NCBI RefSeq assembly: GCF_003122365.1
Contig: NZ_CP029254.1
Coordinates: 5,954,001-6,018,000, forward strand
Length of the DNA: 64,000 nt
Source of the DNA: Streptomyces spongiicola
Lineage (GTDB): Bacteria; Actinomycetota; Actinomycetes; Streptomycetales; Streptomycetaceae
Direction of reading: 5' to 3'
Shown here: positions 43,143 to 51,940 of the stretch, one piece after another
Numbering within the stretch: position 1 is the stretch's first letter
Layout of the letters: each line of letters starts with the position of its first letter
Notes under the pieces: generated by a model
Seen by the model: the letters and a program-made list of their open reading frames with translations, nothing else
Told to the model about the DNA's origin: nothing
Database searches by the model: none
Made by a program: the position numbers and the translations under genes

Positions 43143-44258
43143 TTGAGTCACAGGCGTATACCCAAGCGGAAGGCGATACTCGCCGGAGCCGGAGCGGTGG
43201 GCATCGCCGCAGCCGCAGTACTGCTGCCGAATGCCAACGCTTCGCAGTCCGGGTCCGAGGACGAGCGGACCGCTCCCAGAAAGCTGAGTGCGGCATCTGC
43301 CGCGGATCTCCTCCAGCAGCTGGGCAGGCAACTCGGCGAGTCCTACGGCGGCGCGTACTACGACGCGTCGAAGCAGCAGCTCATCGTGAACATCGTCGGC
43401 GATGACAACGATGTGGAGATCGAGGTCAAGCGGGCCGGTGCGGTGGCCCGCAGCGTGCAGAACAGCTTCTCCACCCTGAAGTCCGCCACCCGTACGCTCT
43501 CCAGCGAGGCCACGGTGCCGGGCACGGCCTGGGCCATCGACCCCAGGAACAACCAGATCCTGGTGACCGCCGACCGCACCGTCACCGGCGAACGGTGGAA
43601 CACCGTCGAGTCGGCCGTGGAGTCGCTGGGCGACGGGGTCGCCCGGATCCAGAAGTCGAAGGGCGAGTTCAAGCCCCTGCTGGAGGGCGGCGACGCCATC
43701 TTCAGCAACGGCGGTGCGCGCTGCTCGCTCGGCTTCAACGTCACGACCCAGGACGGGCAGTCCGGCTTCCTCACGGCAGGCCACTGCACAGCCGCCTCCG
43801 AGCAGTGGTCCGAGCAGCAGGGCGGCCAGCCGGTCGCCACCGCCCAGGAGTCCGTCTTCCCCGGTGAGGGCGACTTCGCGCTGGTGACGTACGACGACCC
43901 GAACACCGAGGCACCGAGCGCCGTCGACCTCGGCGACGGACGGGCCCTGGAGATCGGGCAGGCGGCAGACGCGGCCGTCGGCCAGGAGGTCTTCCGCATG
44001 GGCAGCACCACCGGCCTCAACGGCGGGCAGGTGACCGGGCTGAACGCCACCGTGAACTACGCCGAGGGCACCGTCACCGGTCTGATCCAGACCAACGTCT
44101 GCGCCGAACCGGGCGACAGCGGCGGAGCGCTGTTCACCAGGGACGGCAACGCCATCGGCCTCACGTCCGGCGGCAGCGGCGACTGCACCTCCGGCGGCGA
44201 GACCTTCTTCCAGCCGGTGACGACCGCGCTGGAGGCGGTGGGCGCGCAGATCGGCTGA
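43143..44258 (+). CDS. secreted chymotrypsin-like (S1) protease precursor
   Basis: A 371-residue Streptomyces griseus protease-type precursor. Signal peptide (residues 1-33, ending NANA), an alpha-lytic-type prodomain (~45-185, LLQQLGRQLGESYGGAYYD) and a mature protease beginning near GDAIFSNGGARCSLGF. The triad is visible: His in LTAGHCT, Asp in GDFALVTY, Ser in EPGDSGGALF. Cys residues in RCS/GHC and VCAE/DCTS suggest two disulfides. The TTG start at 43143 has GGAGGCGAAGAG before it, a strong ribosome site. Upstream lies an AT-rich TATTCT box and TGACGTTGCGTCA dyad. It probably digests extracellular protein. Confidence 0.92.
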   Translation: MSHRRIPKRKAILAGAGAVGIAAAAVLLPNANASQSGSEDERTAPRKLSAASAADLLQQLGRQLGESYGGAYYDASKQQLIVNIVGDDNDVEIEVKRAGAVARSVQNSFSTLKSATRTLSSEATVPGTAWAIDPRNNQILVTADRTVTGERWNTVESAVESLGDGVARIQKSKGEFKPLLEGGDAIFSNGGARCSLGFNVTTQDGQSGFLTAGHCTAASEQWSEQQGGQPVATAQESVFPGEGDFALVTYDDPNTEAPSAVDLGDGRALEIGQAADAAVGQEVFRMGSTTGLNGGQVTGLNATVNYAEGTVTGLIQTNVCAEPGDSGGALFTRDGNAIGLTSGGSGDCTSGGETFFQPVTTALEAVGAQIG

Positions 44259-44606
44259 CGCGGGCGTACGGGTACCGCCGCCGGCCGCGCCGCTCGCGGA
44301 CCGTACGGGGGCGGCGCTGACGCCCCGGCCGCTCACGGACCGCACGGCCGGCCCGTACGGGGGCGTACCGCCCGTCGGGACGCGGTGGCAGGGACGGCCC
44401 CAACCGGACCCCCGCCGCGACCCCGGCCGGAGCCGTGGTCGGAGCCCTCGTCGGAAACCTCACGGAAGCCGACCGGGGTCCCGGCCGCGACCCAACCGGA
44501 CCCCAACCGGACCCCGGTCGGACCCAGGTCGGGACCCCGACCGGACCCCGGCCCCGGCTCCGGCTCGGGCCGGAAGGGGAGAGCGAGGGCAGGAGGAGAG
44601 GTGGCG

Positions 44607-44644
44607 GCACGGCCCCGGGCATCGGCGGATGCCCGGGGCCGTGC
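44607..44644. terminator. 17-bp perfect hairpin, likely bidirectional terminator
   Basis: Bases 44607-44623 pair perfectly with 44628-44644 around GGCG, roughly midway between the S1 protease and the DUF839 gene that converge here. Confidence 0.8.
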
Positions 44645-44890
44645 GGCTGCCCGGACCGCCGTGCGGCCCCGGCCGTTCGCCGGCAGCCCCCTGCCCGCCC
44701 CGACACCGAACCGGTCCTTCGGGCGGTGCGGGGTTGGTGTTCCCGAGGTGTTCCGGGGGCAGCCCGCCGACCGTCCAGGTGCGCTGCCTTCCGCCGCCCA
44801 GGTGCGGTAACCGCCGCGGCCGGGGTGCGGCGGAGACGTCGGCCGGGAGCGATCGCGGTGCGCCCGCCTCCGCCGGGGCCCGCCCGGCCC

Positions 44891-44938
44891 GTAGCCCGGC
44901 CTATAGCCCGGCCTGTAGCCCGGGCCTGTAGCCCGGCC
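44891..44938. repeat. GTAGCCCGGCC tandem repeats
   Basis: Four 11-13 base units of (T)GTAGCCCGGCC in a row with small changes (CTATAGCCCGGCC; CCTGTAGCCCGGGCC). They precede the stop of the leftward DUF839 gene. Confidence 0.8.
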
Positions 44939-45008
44939 GGGCCCCGGCCGGGGCCGGAGGGAGCTGGAGACCGGCCCGCAGCCGGCGCCGGCCCGGCGGA
45001 GCAGGCGC

Positions 45009-46445
45009 TCAGTGCCAGGGGCCGGTCACCGCGAACGTCGTACCGGGCGTGTAGCAGTTGACGTACATGGTCCCGCCGTCCGGTGAGAACGTCACGCCCG
45101 CGAACTCGCCCCACTCGGGTTCCTCCGGGGTGCCGGTGTTCTGGCGGTTGCGCGCCATCGCGTACACTTCGCCCCGCCTGGTCAGCCCGTACACGTGCTG
45201 GGCGCCGTTGCCGTCCTCGCACACCATCAGCCCGCCGCCCGGGGCGAGGCAGATGTTGTCCGGGGACTCACCGGGCAGTTGCAGGTCGGTCGCCGGGCCG
45301 AAGACGACGACCAGGGTCAGCCGCCGCCGCTCCGGTTCGTACCGCCACACCTGCCCGAAGTGGTCGGCGGCCGACCCGTCGGTGCTGCGGGCGAAACTGC
45401 ACACGAAGTAGACGGACGAGCCGCCCCAGTAGCAGCCCTCGAGTTTCTGGGCGTGGGTGATGCCCCTCGGGCCGAAGTCCTGTAGCCGCACGGGGGTCTG
45501 ACGCGCCTGCGGATCGGGCACGGGGACCCACTGGACTCCGTCGAAGCGTGCCCCGGTCTCCTGGATCGCGGACAGGTCCGGCACCCCCGGGACCCGCATC
45601 GCCTCCAGCCGTCCGCCCGCGCGCAGCGAGCCGGTGCCGCCGAGCGGTCTCTCCGGCAGGAAGCGGTAGAACAGCCCGAACGGCCGGTCGAAGGCGTCCT
45701 CCGTCTCGTAGACGACGCCGCGGCGCGGATCGACGGCGACTGCCTCGTGCTGGAAGCGGCCCAGCGCGGTCAGCGGTACGGCGCCGGTACGGCGGGGATC
45801 GGCGCCGTCCACCTCGAAGACGAAGCCGTGGTCCTTGGTGTAGCCGTTGGTGCCGGCCTGGTCCTCGTTCTCCTCGCAGGTGAGCCAGGTGCCCCAGGGC
45901 GTGGGCCCGCCCGCGCAGTTGACGGCGGTGCCCGCGACGGCCACGCGCTCGTCCAGGACGTCGCCGCGGCCGTCGAGGGTCAGTGCCGTGCAGCCGCCCT
46001 TGGCCGCCGGGTCGTAGGTGAGGCCCTCGACCGCGGGGACGCCGAGGCCGGCGCTGTGCCGGTTCTCGTGGTTGCGGACGAGATGGATCCTGCCGCGGCG
46101 TCCGCGCAGTGCGGTCATGCCGTCGTGGCGGCCGGGCACCGGGCCCTCGCCGGAGCGCAGCGGCTCGCCCTCACGGGAGAGCACCCGATAGCGGAAACCT
46201 TTCGGCAGGTCGAGCAGGCCCCGGGGGTCGGGGACGAGGGGGCCGTATCCGCGGTGGCCTCGGGCGGCGGCGGTCCCCGCGAACAACTCGGAGAAGACGC
46301 CGGTGAAGGCGATGCCGGCGACCGCGGCACCCGATCCGGCGAGGATCCGACGCCGTGTCGCGGAGGGGGCGCCGGGGCGGTCCGGCGCTTCGGCGCCCCC
46401 GCTCCCGGCGGTCCCCGCTGCTTGCTGCCTGCGTTCTGCGGTCAT
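45009..46445 (-). CDS. PhoX/DUF839-family exported protein
   Basis: A 478-residue Tat-exported protein: TRRRILAGSGAAVAGIAFTG supplies the twin-arginine signal, followed by an Ala-rich cleavage region. The mature part is a PhoX (DUF839) beta-propeller with characteristic DLPKGFRYRVLSREGEP, LVRNHENRHSAGLG and TWLTCEENEDQAG, the acidic segments that ligate calcium and iron in the alkaline phosphatase PhoX. Metal-ligand Glu/Asp such as EENED and YETEDAFD are visible. It is probably an extracellular phosphatase or related enzyme, perhaps under phosphate control, but no Pho box was identified. Confidence 0.85.
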   Translation of the reverse strand: MTAERRQQAAGTAGSGGAEAPDRPGAPSATRRRILAGSGAAVAGIAFTGVFSELFAGTAAARGHRGYGPLVPDPRGLLDLPKGFRYRVLSREGEPLRSGEGPVPGRHDGMTALRGRRGRIHLVRNHENRHSAGLGVPAVEGLTYDPAAKGGCTALTLDGRGDVLDERVAVAGTAVNCAGGPTPWGTWLTCEENEDQAGTNGYTKDHGFVFEVDGADPRRTGAVPLTALGRFQHEAVAVDPRRGVVYETEDAFDRPFGLFYRFLPERPLGGTGSLRAGGRLEAMRVPGVPDLSAIQETGARFDGVQWVPVPDPQARQTPVRLQDFGPRGITHAQKLEGCYWGGSSVYFVCSFARSTDGSAADHFGQVWRYEPERRRLTLVVVFGPATDLQLPGESPDNICLAPGGGLMVCEDGNGAQHVYGLTRRGEVYAMARNRQNTGTPEEPEWGEFAGVTFSPDGGTMYVNCYTPGTTFAVTGPWH

Positions 46446-46591
46446 GAGGCGACTCCCTGCTGGCGGACAGAGATGTGACCCGCATGTGTGTACCAGGCGT
46501 GCGGTCGCGTGTGAAGCATGCGGGTCACCGTGCCCCTTGGTACGCGTGCCGACGCGTGCGCAACCGTGTTACGCGTGCTGTCGCGTGCGCA

Positions 46592-46619
46592 GCGCGGGGC
46601 GTCGCGCGACGCCCCGCGC
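46592..46619. terminator. 28-bp perfect palindrome after osmC
   Basis: Bases 46592-46605 are exactly complementary to 46606-46619. It lies 20 bases beyond the stop of the leftward osmC gene and fits a terminator. Confidence 0.7.
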
Positions 46620-46639
46620 GAGCGCTGCGAGGCGGCCTG

Positions 46640-47065
46640 CTACGCGAGCTTTGCCGTGAGGGTGATCTCCGTACCCGAAAGGGCCTGGCTCACCGGGCAG
46701 TTCTTCTTGGCCTCCTCGGCGGCGGCCTGGAAGCCCTCCTGGTCGAGACCGGGGACCCGGCCCTCGACGCTCAGGTGGATGCCGGTGATCCCCTCACCCG
46801 GCTGGAAGGTGACGTCGGCCTTGGTCTCCAGGCGGGTGGGCGGTGTACCGGCACCCGCGAGGCCGTGCGAGAGGGCCATGGAGAAGCAGCTGGAGTGGGC
46901 GCCGGCGATCAGCTCCTCGGGGCTGGTCCTGCCGTTCGCCTGCTCGGCGCGCGACGGCCAGGAGACGGGGAAGTCGCCGATGCCGGAGGAGTCGAACGTG
47001 ACGACGCCGGAGCCGGCGAGCAGGTCGCCCTCCCAGACGGTGTGGGCCTGGCGCGTGGTGGCCAT
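46640..47065 (-). CDS. osmC: OsmC-family peroxiredoxin
   Basis: A 141-residue OsmC/Ohr-like enzyme. The two redox Cys are in IAGAHSSCFSMALSH (peroxidatic) and AKKNCPVSQALSG (resolving), and the partner Arg/Glu in SRAEQANGRTSPEELI is present. OsmC enzymes reduce organic hydroperoxides; the wording VTFDSSGIGDFPVSW follows the OsmC rather than Ohr subgroup. Length is normal. It is followed by zapE on the same strand 61 bases away and has its own hairpin behind it. Confidence 0.9.
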   Translation of the reverse strand: MATTRQAHTVWEGDLLAGSGVVTFDSSGIGDFPVSWPSRAEQANGRTSPEELIAGAHSSCFSMALSHGLAGAGTPPTRLETKADVTFQPGEGITGIHLSVEGRVPGLDQEGFQAAAEEAKKNCPVSQALSGTEITLTAKLA

Positions 47066-47126
47066 GATGGATCCCTTCCCAAAGCACTCGACGAATCGGT
47101 TCCAACCGGGCCCAACCTACTGGAGG

Positions 47127-48182
47127 CTACGGGGCGACGAGCCCCTTGGCGTCCCGCGCGAGTGCCGTCAGCCGGGAGATCGCCCGGTAGTACTTCTTCC
47201 GGTAGCCGCCCTTCAGCATCTCCTCACCGAACAGCCGGTCGAAGGGGAGCCCGGAGGCCAGAACCGGCACCTCCCGGTCGTAGAGCCGGTCCGCCAGTAC
47301 GACGAGCCGCAGCGCCGTCGACTGGTCCGGCACCGGCCGCACGCCGGTGAGGCAGACCGCCCGCACCCCGTCCGTCAGCGCGCCGTAGCGGCTGGGGTGC
47401 ACTCGCGCGAGGTGCTCCAGCAGCTCCGGGAAGCCGTCGAGGGAGGCCCCCTCGGTGGCGTGAGCGGCCCGGGTGACCTGCTCGTCCGAGAACGGCGCGG
47501 GCGCTTCGGGCAGGCCGCGGTGGCGGTAGTCCTCGCCGTCGATCCGCAGCGGCCGGAAGTGTGCGGACAGGCCCTGGATCTCGCGGAGGAAGTCGGCGGA
47601 GGCGAAGCGGCCCTCGCCGAGCTTGCCGGGCAGGGTGTTGGAGGTCGCCGCCAGTGCCACGCCCGCCTCGACGAGCCTGCCGAGCAGCGTCGACACGAGC
47701 ACGGTGTCGCCCGGGTCGTCCAGCTCGAACTCGTCGATGCACAGCAGCCGGTGGCCGCTCAGGGTCGCAACGGTCTGCTGGAAGCCGAGCGCGCCGACCA
47801 GGTTCGTCAGCTCGACGAAGGTGCCGAAGGCCTTGAGGGCCGGCTCGGCGGGTGTGGCGTGCCAGAGGGAGGCCAGGAGGTGGGTCTTGCCGACGCCGTA
47901 GCCGCCGTCCAGATAGACCCCCCGCGGTGCGGCGGGCGCGGCGGGCTTCCGCGAGAACCAGCGGCGCCTGCCGCTGCCGGTGGCGTGCGCGCCGCCCAGT
48001 CCCGCGGCGAACGAGCCCAGCACGGTGACCGCCTCGGCCTGGCTGGGCTGGTTCGGATCGGGGACGTACGTCTCGAAGCGCACCGAGTCGAAGCGCGGCG
48101 GCGGGACCATCTCCGCGACCAGGCGGTCGGCGGGGACGCGGGGCTCGCGTGCGCACAGCGAGAGCGGGACTGCTTCGGTCAT
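47127..48182 (-). CDS. zapE: ZapE/AFG1-like cell division ATPase
   Basis: A 351-residue AAA-type ATPase. Walker A is LDGGYGVGKTHLLASLWH, Walker B RLLCIDEFELDDPGD, and sensor-like ATSNTLPGKLGEGRF follows. The C-terminal GLPFDRLFGEEMLKGGYRKKYYRA is the family's conserved end. ZapE-like proteins bind FtsZ under stress in other bacteria and AFG1 homologues handle mitochondrial protein turnover. ATG 48182 is chosen; GTG 48197 could add five residues. It is divergent from the RibD-like gene across a 400-base minisatellite region. Confidence 0.88.
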   Translation of the reverse strand: MTEAVPLSLCAREPRVPADRLVAEMVPPPRFDSVRFETYVPDPNQPSQAEAVTVLGSFAAGLGGAHATGSGRRRWFSRKPAAPAAPRGVYLDGGYGVGKTHLLASLWHATPAEPALKAFGTFVELTNLVGALGFQQTVATLSGHRLLCIDEFELDDPGDTVLVSTLLGRLVEAGVALAATSNTLPGKLGEGRFASADFLREIQGLSAHFRPLRIDGEDYRHRGLPEAPAPFSDEQVTRAAHATEGASLDGFPELLEHLARVHPSRYGALTDGVRAVCLTGVRPVPDQSTALRLVVLADRLYDREVPVLASGLPFDRLFGEEMLKGGYRKKYYRAISRLTALARDAKGLVAP

Positions 48183-48605
48183 GGGCGTGGTCGACACAAC
48201 CACCCACTGTACTGAGTCCGGGCGGCCGCCCTGCGAGGCCGTCGCGGCGGCCGCCCGCGACCGCCGTACCCGACGGCCGTGCGTGACGCCGTGCGCGACC
48301 GCCGTACCCGATGGCCGTGCGTGACGCCGTGCGCGACCGCCGTACCCGATGGCCGTGCGTGACGTCGTGCGCGACGGCCGTGCGTGACGTCGTGCGTGAC
48401 GCCGTGCGCCACCAGGCGGACGCGGGGCGTGAGAGGCGCGGTTGCGCCGCGAGCACGCCCCGGCCGCGGGCGGCCGCTCCCGGCCGTTCCCGGCCGCCCG
48501 GGGCCCCGGGGCCGCCGGTGGGACGCCGCGCCCGGGCCCCCGGGCCCACCGACGGGACGCCCGCCCCGGTACGCGCGTGCGCGGCGCCGTGCCAGACTGC
48601 TCGGC
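48183..48605. other. divergent intergenic region holding a minisatellite
   Basis: Apart from the 38-bp repeat at 48257-48407, the region is GC-rich without a supported gene. It must hold the zapE promoter at its left and that of the RibD-like gene at its right. Confidence 0.65.
48257..48407. repeat. 38-bp tandem repeat, three copies plus two partial
   Basis: Copies at 48257-48294, 48295-48332 and 48333-48370 start GCGACCGCCGTACCCG; a fourth of 25 bases (48371-48395) lacks an internal 13 bases, and a 12-base tail follows. Copies differ mainly at CGACGG/CGATGG and GACGCC/GACGTC. Confidence 0.92.
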
Positions 48606-49385
48606 ATGCGACGCCTGTTCCCCCTGCCCGACCCGGACGATCCCGGCGGCGCCCTTGCCGCGGCCGACCGCGAGTGGGGGCTGGCCGAACTGGCCGACGC
48701 GTACGCCTATCCGGCCGCGGACGGCCCCTGGCTGCGGGCCAACATGGTCTCGTCCCTCGACGGCGCCGCCCAGCACGACGGGAGGTCGCAGCCGCTGTCG
48801 TCCGACGCCGACATGCGGATCTTCGGAACCCTGCGGGCGCTGGCCGACGCCGTGGTCGTCGGTGCCGAGACGGTCCGGCAGGAGGCCTATCGCCCCGCGC
48901 GCGCCAGGGACGCCTTCGCCGAGCGCCGCGCGGCCGCCGGACAGGGGCCCGCTCCCGCGGTCGCCGTGGTCAGCGCGAGCCTCGACCTGGACTTCTCGTT
49001 GCCCCTCTTCACCTCGCCCCTGGTGCCGACGCTGGTCCTGACCGGCGCGGCCGCACCTCCGGAGCGGGTGGCCGCCGCCGAGGAGGCCGGGGCGGAGGTG
49101 ATCGTCGCGGGCGACGGGACGGGGGTCGACCCGGCGCGGGCCGTCGGGGCGCTGGCCGGGCGCGGCCTGCGGCGGCTGCTGACGGAGGGAGGGCCGAGGC
49201 TCCTGGGTCAGTTCGTCGGATCCGGGGTACTGGACGAGCTGTGCCTGACGGTGTCGCCGACGCTCACCTCCGGTACCGCGCAGCGGATCGCGTACGGATC
49301 CGGCCGGGCGGTGCCGGAGCGCTTCGCCCTGGTGTCCCTGCTGGAGGAGGCCGGTTTCCTCTTCACCCGATACCGTCGGACCTGA
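48606..49385 (+). CDS. RibD C-terminal domain reductase (pyrimidine reductase family)
   Basis: A 259-residue protein matching the NADPH-dependent reductase domain of RibD and dihydrofolate reductase-like fold. Landmarks are LRANMVSSLDGAAQHDGRSQ at the N-terminus, ADAVVVGAETVRQEAYRPAR, and GRGLRRLLTEGGPRLLGQFV with the NADPH loop. The deaminase half of RibD is absent, so it may reduce a ribosylaminopyrimidine or a related substrate. Often it is paired with a GTP-cyclohydrolase, but none lies here. Confidence 0.8.
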   Translation: MRRLFPLPDPDDPGGALAAADREWGLAELADAYAYPAADGPWLRANMVSSLDGAAQHDGRSQPLSSDADMRIFGTLRALADAVVVGAETVRQEAYRPARARDAFAERRAAAGQGPAPAVAVVSASLDLDFSLPLFTSPLVPTLVLTGAAAPPERVAAAEEAGAEVIVAGDGTGVDPARAVGALAGRGLRRLLTEGGPRLLGQFVGSGVLDELCLTVSPTLTSGTAQRIAYGSGRAVPERFALVSLLEEAGFLFTRYRRT

Positions 49386-49487
49386 CAAGGGCGGCAGGTC
49401 GTACACCGGTTTGTCCCGGCGGGGCACACTACTGGAAGGCCCCGTGTGCAGACGGGGAAGGACGGTTCCGGCAGAAGGGCTCCTGAC

Positions 49488-49958
49488 GTGTTCACAAGCG
49501 TACTGATGATCGAGAGGCCCCTCACGGCGACCGACGTGGAGTTCGTGACGACGCTGCACGGGGACGAGCCGGTGTCGTTCATCGTGCTCCTGCAGCCCCG
49601 CGGCGACCAGGCCGATCTGCTGCTGCGGGCCATCGACGACGTCGCCATGGGCGAACTCGGGGAGGCCGTCCGCGAGGGCGGGGAGCCGGAGGGGGCGGAG
49701 GCCCGGCAGCCCGCGGAACTCGGACTCGTGCACTCCGTGAACGCCCTGCGTGCCGCCGGGGCCGAGGCCGTCGGCCAGGTCGTCGAGAACCACCCGATCG
49801 ACAAGATGAAGACCGTCGTCGGCGAGTCCGGCGCCGACGAGGTGATCGTGCTGACCGCGCCCCACTACGTGGAGGAGTTCTTCCACCGCGACTGGGCCTC
49901 CCGCGCCCGGCACAAGGTCGGCGTACCGGTGCTGAAGCTCTTCGCCCACAGCGAATAG
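49488..49958 (+). CDS. small conserved protein of unknown function
   Basis: A 156-residue protein, starting with GTG 49488 behind AGAAGGG, that is commonly labelled indole-3-glycerol phosphate synthase in Streptomyces. That label is not supported: there is no barrel and no catalytic pattern. Visible are an alternating strand/helix pattern (LMIERPLTATDVEFVTTLHG; SFIVLLQPRGDQADLLL; AELGLVHSVNALRAAGAEAVG; GADEVIVLTAPHYVEEFFHR) resembling a single Rossmann-like domain, perhaps of the universal-stress type. It lies 43 bases before murC and may be co-transcribed with it. Confidence 0.65.
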   Translation: MFTSVLMIERPLTATDVEFVTTLHGDEPVSFIVLLQPRGDQADLLLRAIDDVAMGELGEAVREGGEPEGAEARQPAELGLVHSVNALRAAGAEAVGQVVENHPIDKMKTVVGESGADEVIVLTAPHYVEEFFHRDWASRARHKVGVPVLKLFAHSE

Positions 49959-50000
49959 GCTGGGCCTCCCGTACGACGTCGCACCCTGGGAGACACACGC

Positions 50001-51395
50001 ATGGCATCCGGCATCCCCCACGCCATGGAACGGCCGCACTTCATCGGCATCGGCGGCGCCGGAATGTCCGGGATCGCCCGGATCCTCGCCCAGCGGGGTG
50101 CCAAGGTCGCGGGCAGTGACGCCAGGGAGTCGGCGACCGCCGAAGCGCTGCGGGCCGTCGGCGCGACCGTGCACATCGGGCACGCCGCCGAGCACCTCGC
50201 GGACGACGCCTCCTGCGTCGTCGTCTCCAGTGCCATCCGCGCCGACAACCCCGAGCTGGCCCGCGCCGCCGAACTCGGCGTGCCGGTCGTCCACCGCTCC
50301 GACGCGCTCGCGGCGCTGATGCGCACCTCGCGCGCCATCGCGGTGGCCGGCACCCACGGCAAGACCACCACCACGTCGATGCTCGCGGTGGCCCTGACCG
50401 AGCTGGGGCTCGACCCCTCGTACGCCATCGGCGGCGATCTCGCCGGGCCCGGTACCAACGCCCGGCACGGCGACGGCGACCTGTTCGTCGCCGAGGCCGA
50501 CGAGAGCGACCGGAGCTTCCACAAGTACGACCCGGACGTCGCGATCGTCCTCAACGTCGAACTCGACCACCACGCCAACTACGCCTCCATGGACGAGATC
50601 CACGAGTCCTTCGAGGCGTTCGTCGCCAAGATCCCGGCGGGCGGGACGCTGGTGGTCGGCGAGCACACGGGGGCCCGCGAACTGGCCGCCCGGGTCTCCG
50701 GCCGCCCGGACCTCACCGTCGTCACCGTCGGTGAGGACGAGGGCGCCGACGTCCGGATCCGCTCGATCACCCCCCGCGGCATGACCAGCGAGGTCGCGGT
50801 CGCCCTCCCGGACGCCGGGGAGATCGTCTTCACCGTCTCCGTGCCCGGACGGCACTACGCCCACAACGCGGTCGCCGCCCTCGCCGCGGGCGTCCGCACG
50901 GGCCTGGACCCGGCCGGGCTGGCCCACGCCCTCACCGCCTACACCGGCGTCGGCCGCCGCCTCCAGCTCAAGGGCGAGGCCGGCGGTGTCCAGGTCATCG
51001 ACTCCTACGCGCACCACCCCACCGAGATGACCGCCGACCTGGAGGCCATCCGCGCCGCGGCGGGCGACCGGCGGCTGCTCGTCGTCTTCCAGCCCCACCT
51101 GTTCTCCCGCACCCGGGAGCTCGGCACCGAGATGGGCCGTGCGCTGGCGCTGGCGGACGCCTCCGTGGTCCTCGACATCTACCCCGCCCGGGAGGACCCG
51201 ATCCCCGGCGTCACCAGCGCGCTGATCATCGACGCCGCCCGGGCGGCGGGCGCCCGGGTGACCCCCGTCCACGACCACGGCGGCGTCCCGGACGCGGTCG
51301 CGGGAATGGCCGCCCCCGGTGATCTGGTTCTCACCATGGGGGCCGGCGATGTGACGGACCTCGGTCCGAGGATCCTGGCCCGCCTGTCGGACTGA
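50001..51395 (+). CDS. murC: UDP-N-acetylmuramate-L-alanine ligase
   Basis: A 464-residue Mur ligase that adds the first amino acid of the peptidoglycan stem peptide. HFIGIGGAGMSGIARILAQR is the UDP-binding Rossmann start, VAGTHGKTTTTSML the ATP-binding P-loop, FVAEADESDRSF and NVELDHHANY the metal/substrate region, and VIDSYAHHPTEMTADL belongs to the C-terminal domain. As in other Streptomyces the gene is outside the main division/wall cluster. The ATG at 50001 follows GGGAGA and an in-frame extension is not likely. Confidence 0.95.
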   Translation: MASGIPHAMERPHFIGIGGAGMSGIARILAQRGAKVAGSDARESATAEALRAVGATVHIGHAAEHLADDASCVVVSSAIRADNPELARAAELGVPVVHRSDALAALMRTSRAIAVAGTHGKTTTTSMLAVALTELGLDPSYAIGGDLAGPGTNARHGDGDLFVAEADESDRSFHKYDPDVAIVLNVELDHHANYASMDEIHESFEAFVAKIPAGGTLVVGEHTGARELAARVSGRPDLTVVTVGEDEGADVRIRSITPRGMTSEVAVALPDAGEIVFTVSVPGRHYAHNAVAALAAGVRTGLDPAGLAHALTAYTGVGRRLQLKGEAGGVQVIDSYAHHPTEMTADLEAIRAAAGDRRLLVVFQPHLFSRTRELGTEMGRALALADASVVLDIYPAREDPIPGVTSALIIDAARAAGARVTPVHDHGGVPDAVAGMAAPGDLVLTMGAGDVTDLGPRILARLSD

Positions 51396-51430
51396 GCCCT
51401 CCGGGGCCCTAGCGGTGAGGGAGACCGATC

Positions 51431-51838
51431 ATGGCCTACGACGTCGAGAAGCCGGACGAGCAGTGGCGCGCGGAGCTGAGCCCCGCGGAGTACGCCGTGC
51501 TCCGGCAGGCTGGCACCGAGCCCGCCTTCACCGGCGAGTACACGGACACCAGGACCAAGGGCGTCTACTCCTGCCGGGCGTGCGGCGCGGAACTCTTCAC
51601 CTCCGGGGAGAAGTTCGCCTCGCACTGCGGCTGGCCGTCCTTCTACGACCCGAAGGACTCCGACGCGGTGGAACTGCTGCAGGACCGGTCGTACGGCATG
51701 GTCCGCACCGAGGTGCGGTGCGCGCGCTGCGGCTCGCACCTCGGGCACGTCTTCGAGGGCGAGGGCTACCCGACGCCGACCGACCAGCGGTACTGCATCA
51801 ACTCGATCTCGCTGCGGCTGGAACCGGACGAGAGCTGA
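51431..51838 (+). CDS. msrB: peptide-methionine (R)-S-oxide reductase
   Basis: A 135-residue MsrB enzyme that repairs oxidised methionine in proteins. The zinc-binding Cys pairs are in YSCRACGAELF and VRCARCGSHLGHVF; the catalytic Cys lies in DQRYCINSISL. The sequence KFASHCGWPSFYDP is the family signature. ATG 51431 has AGGGAG before it. The gene lies 35 bases downstream of murC on the same strand and is followed by a GCGCAGG/CCTGCGC hairpin at 51877-51893. Confidence 0.95.
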   Translation: MAYDVEKPDEQWRAELSPAEYAVLRQAGTEPAFTGEYTDTRTKGVYSCRACGAELFTSGEKFASHCGWPSFYDPKDSDAVELLQDRSYGMVRTEVRCARCGSHLGHVFEGEGYPTPTDQRYCINSISLRLEPDES

Positions 51839-51940
51839 CCCGGCCGGCTCCCGCTCAACATCCCGCTGCACGGGGGGCGCAGGGGACCTGCGCGCCGGGC
51901 CCCCGTCCAGGGCCCTTCGCGCGCCCCCGATAATCGCCCC

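Larger units (their letters stand above)
44259..45008. other. gene-free stretch between convergent genes
   Basis: No gene is supported. The stretch carries AACCGGACCCC-type repeats (44470-44560), a 17-bp hairpin terminator (44607-44644) and GTAGCCCGGCC repeats (44891-44938). Confidence 0.65.

Noticed and set aside
48257..48407. CRISPR array
   Set aside because: Units are head to tail without variable spacers and no cas gene is present.
49488..49958. Common label indole-3-glycerol phosphate synthase
   Set aside because: The 156-residue protein has neither barrel length nor catalytic motif; described as unknown.
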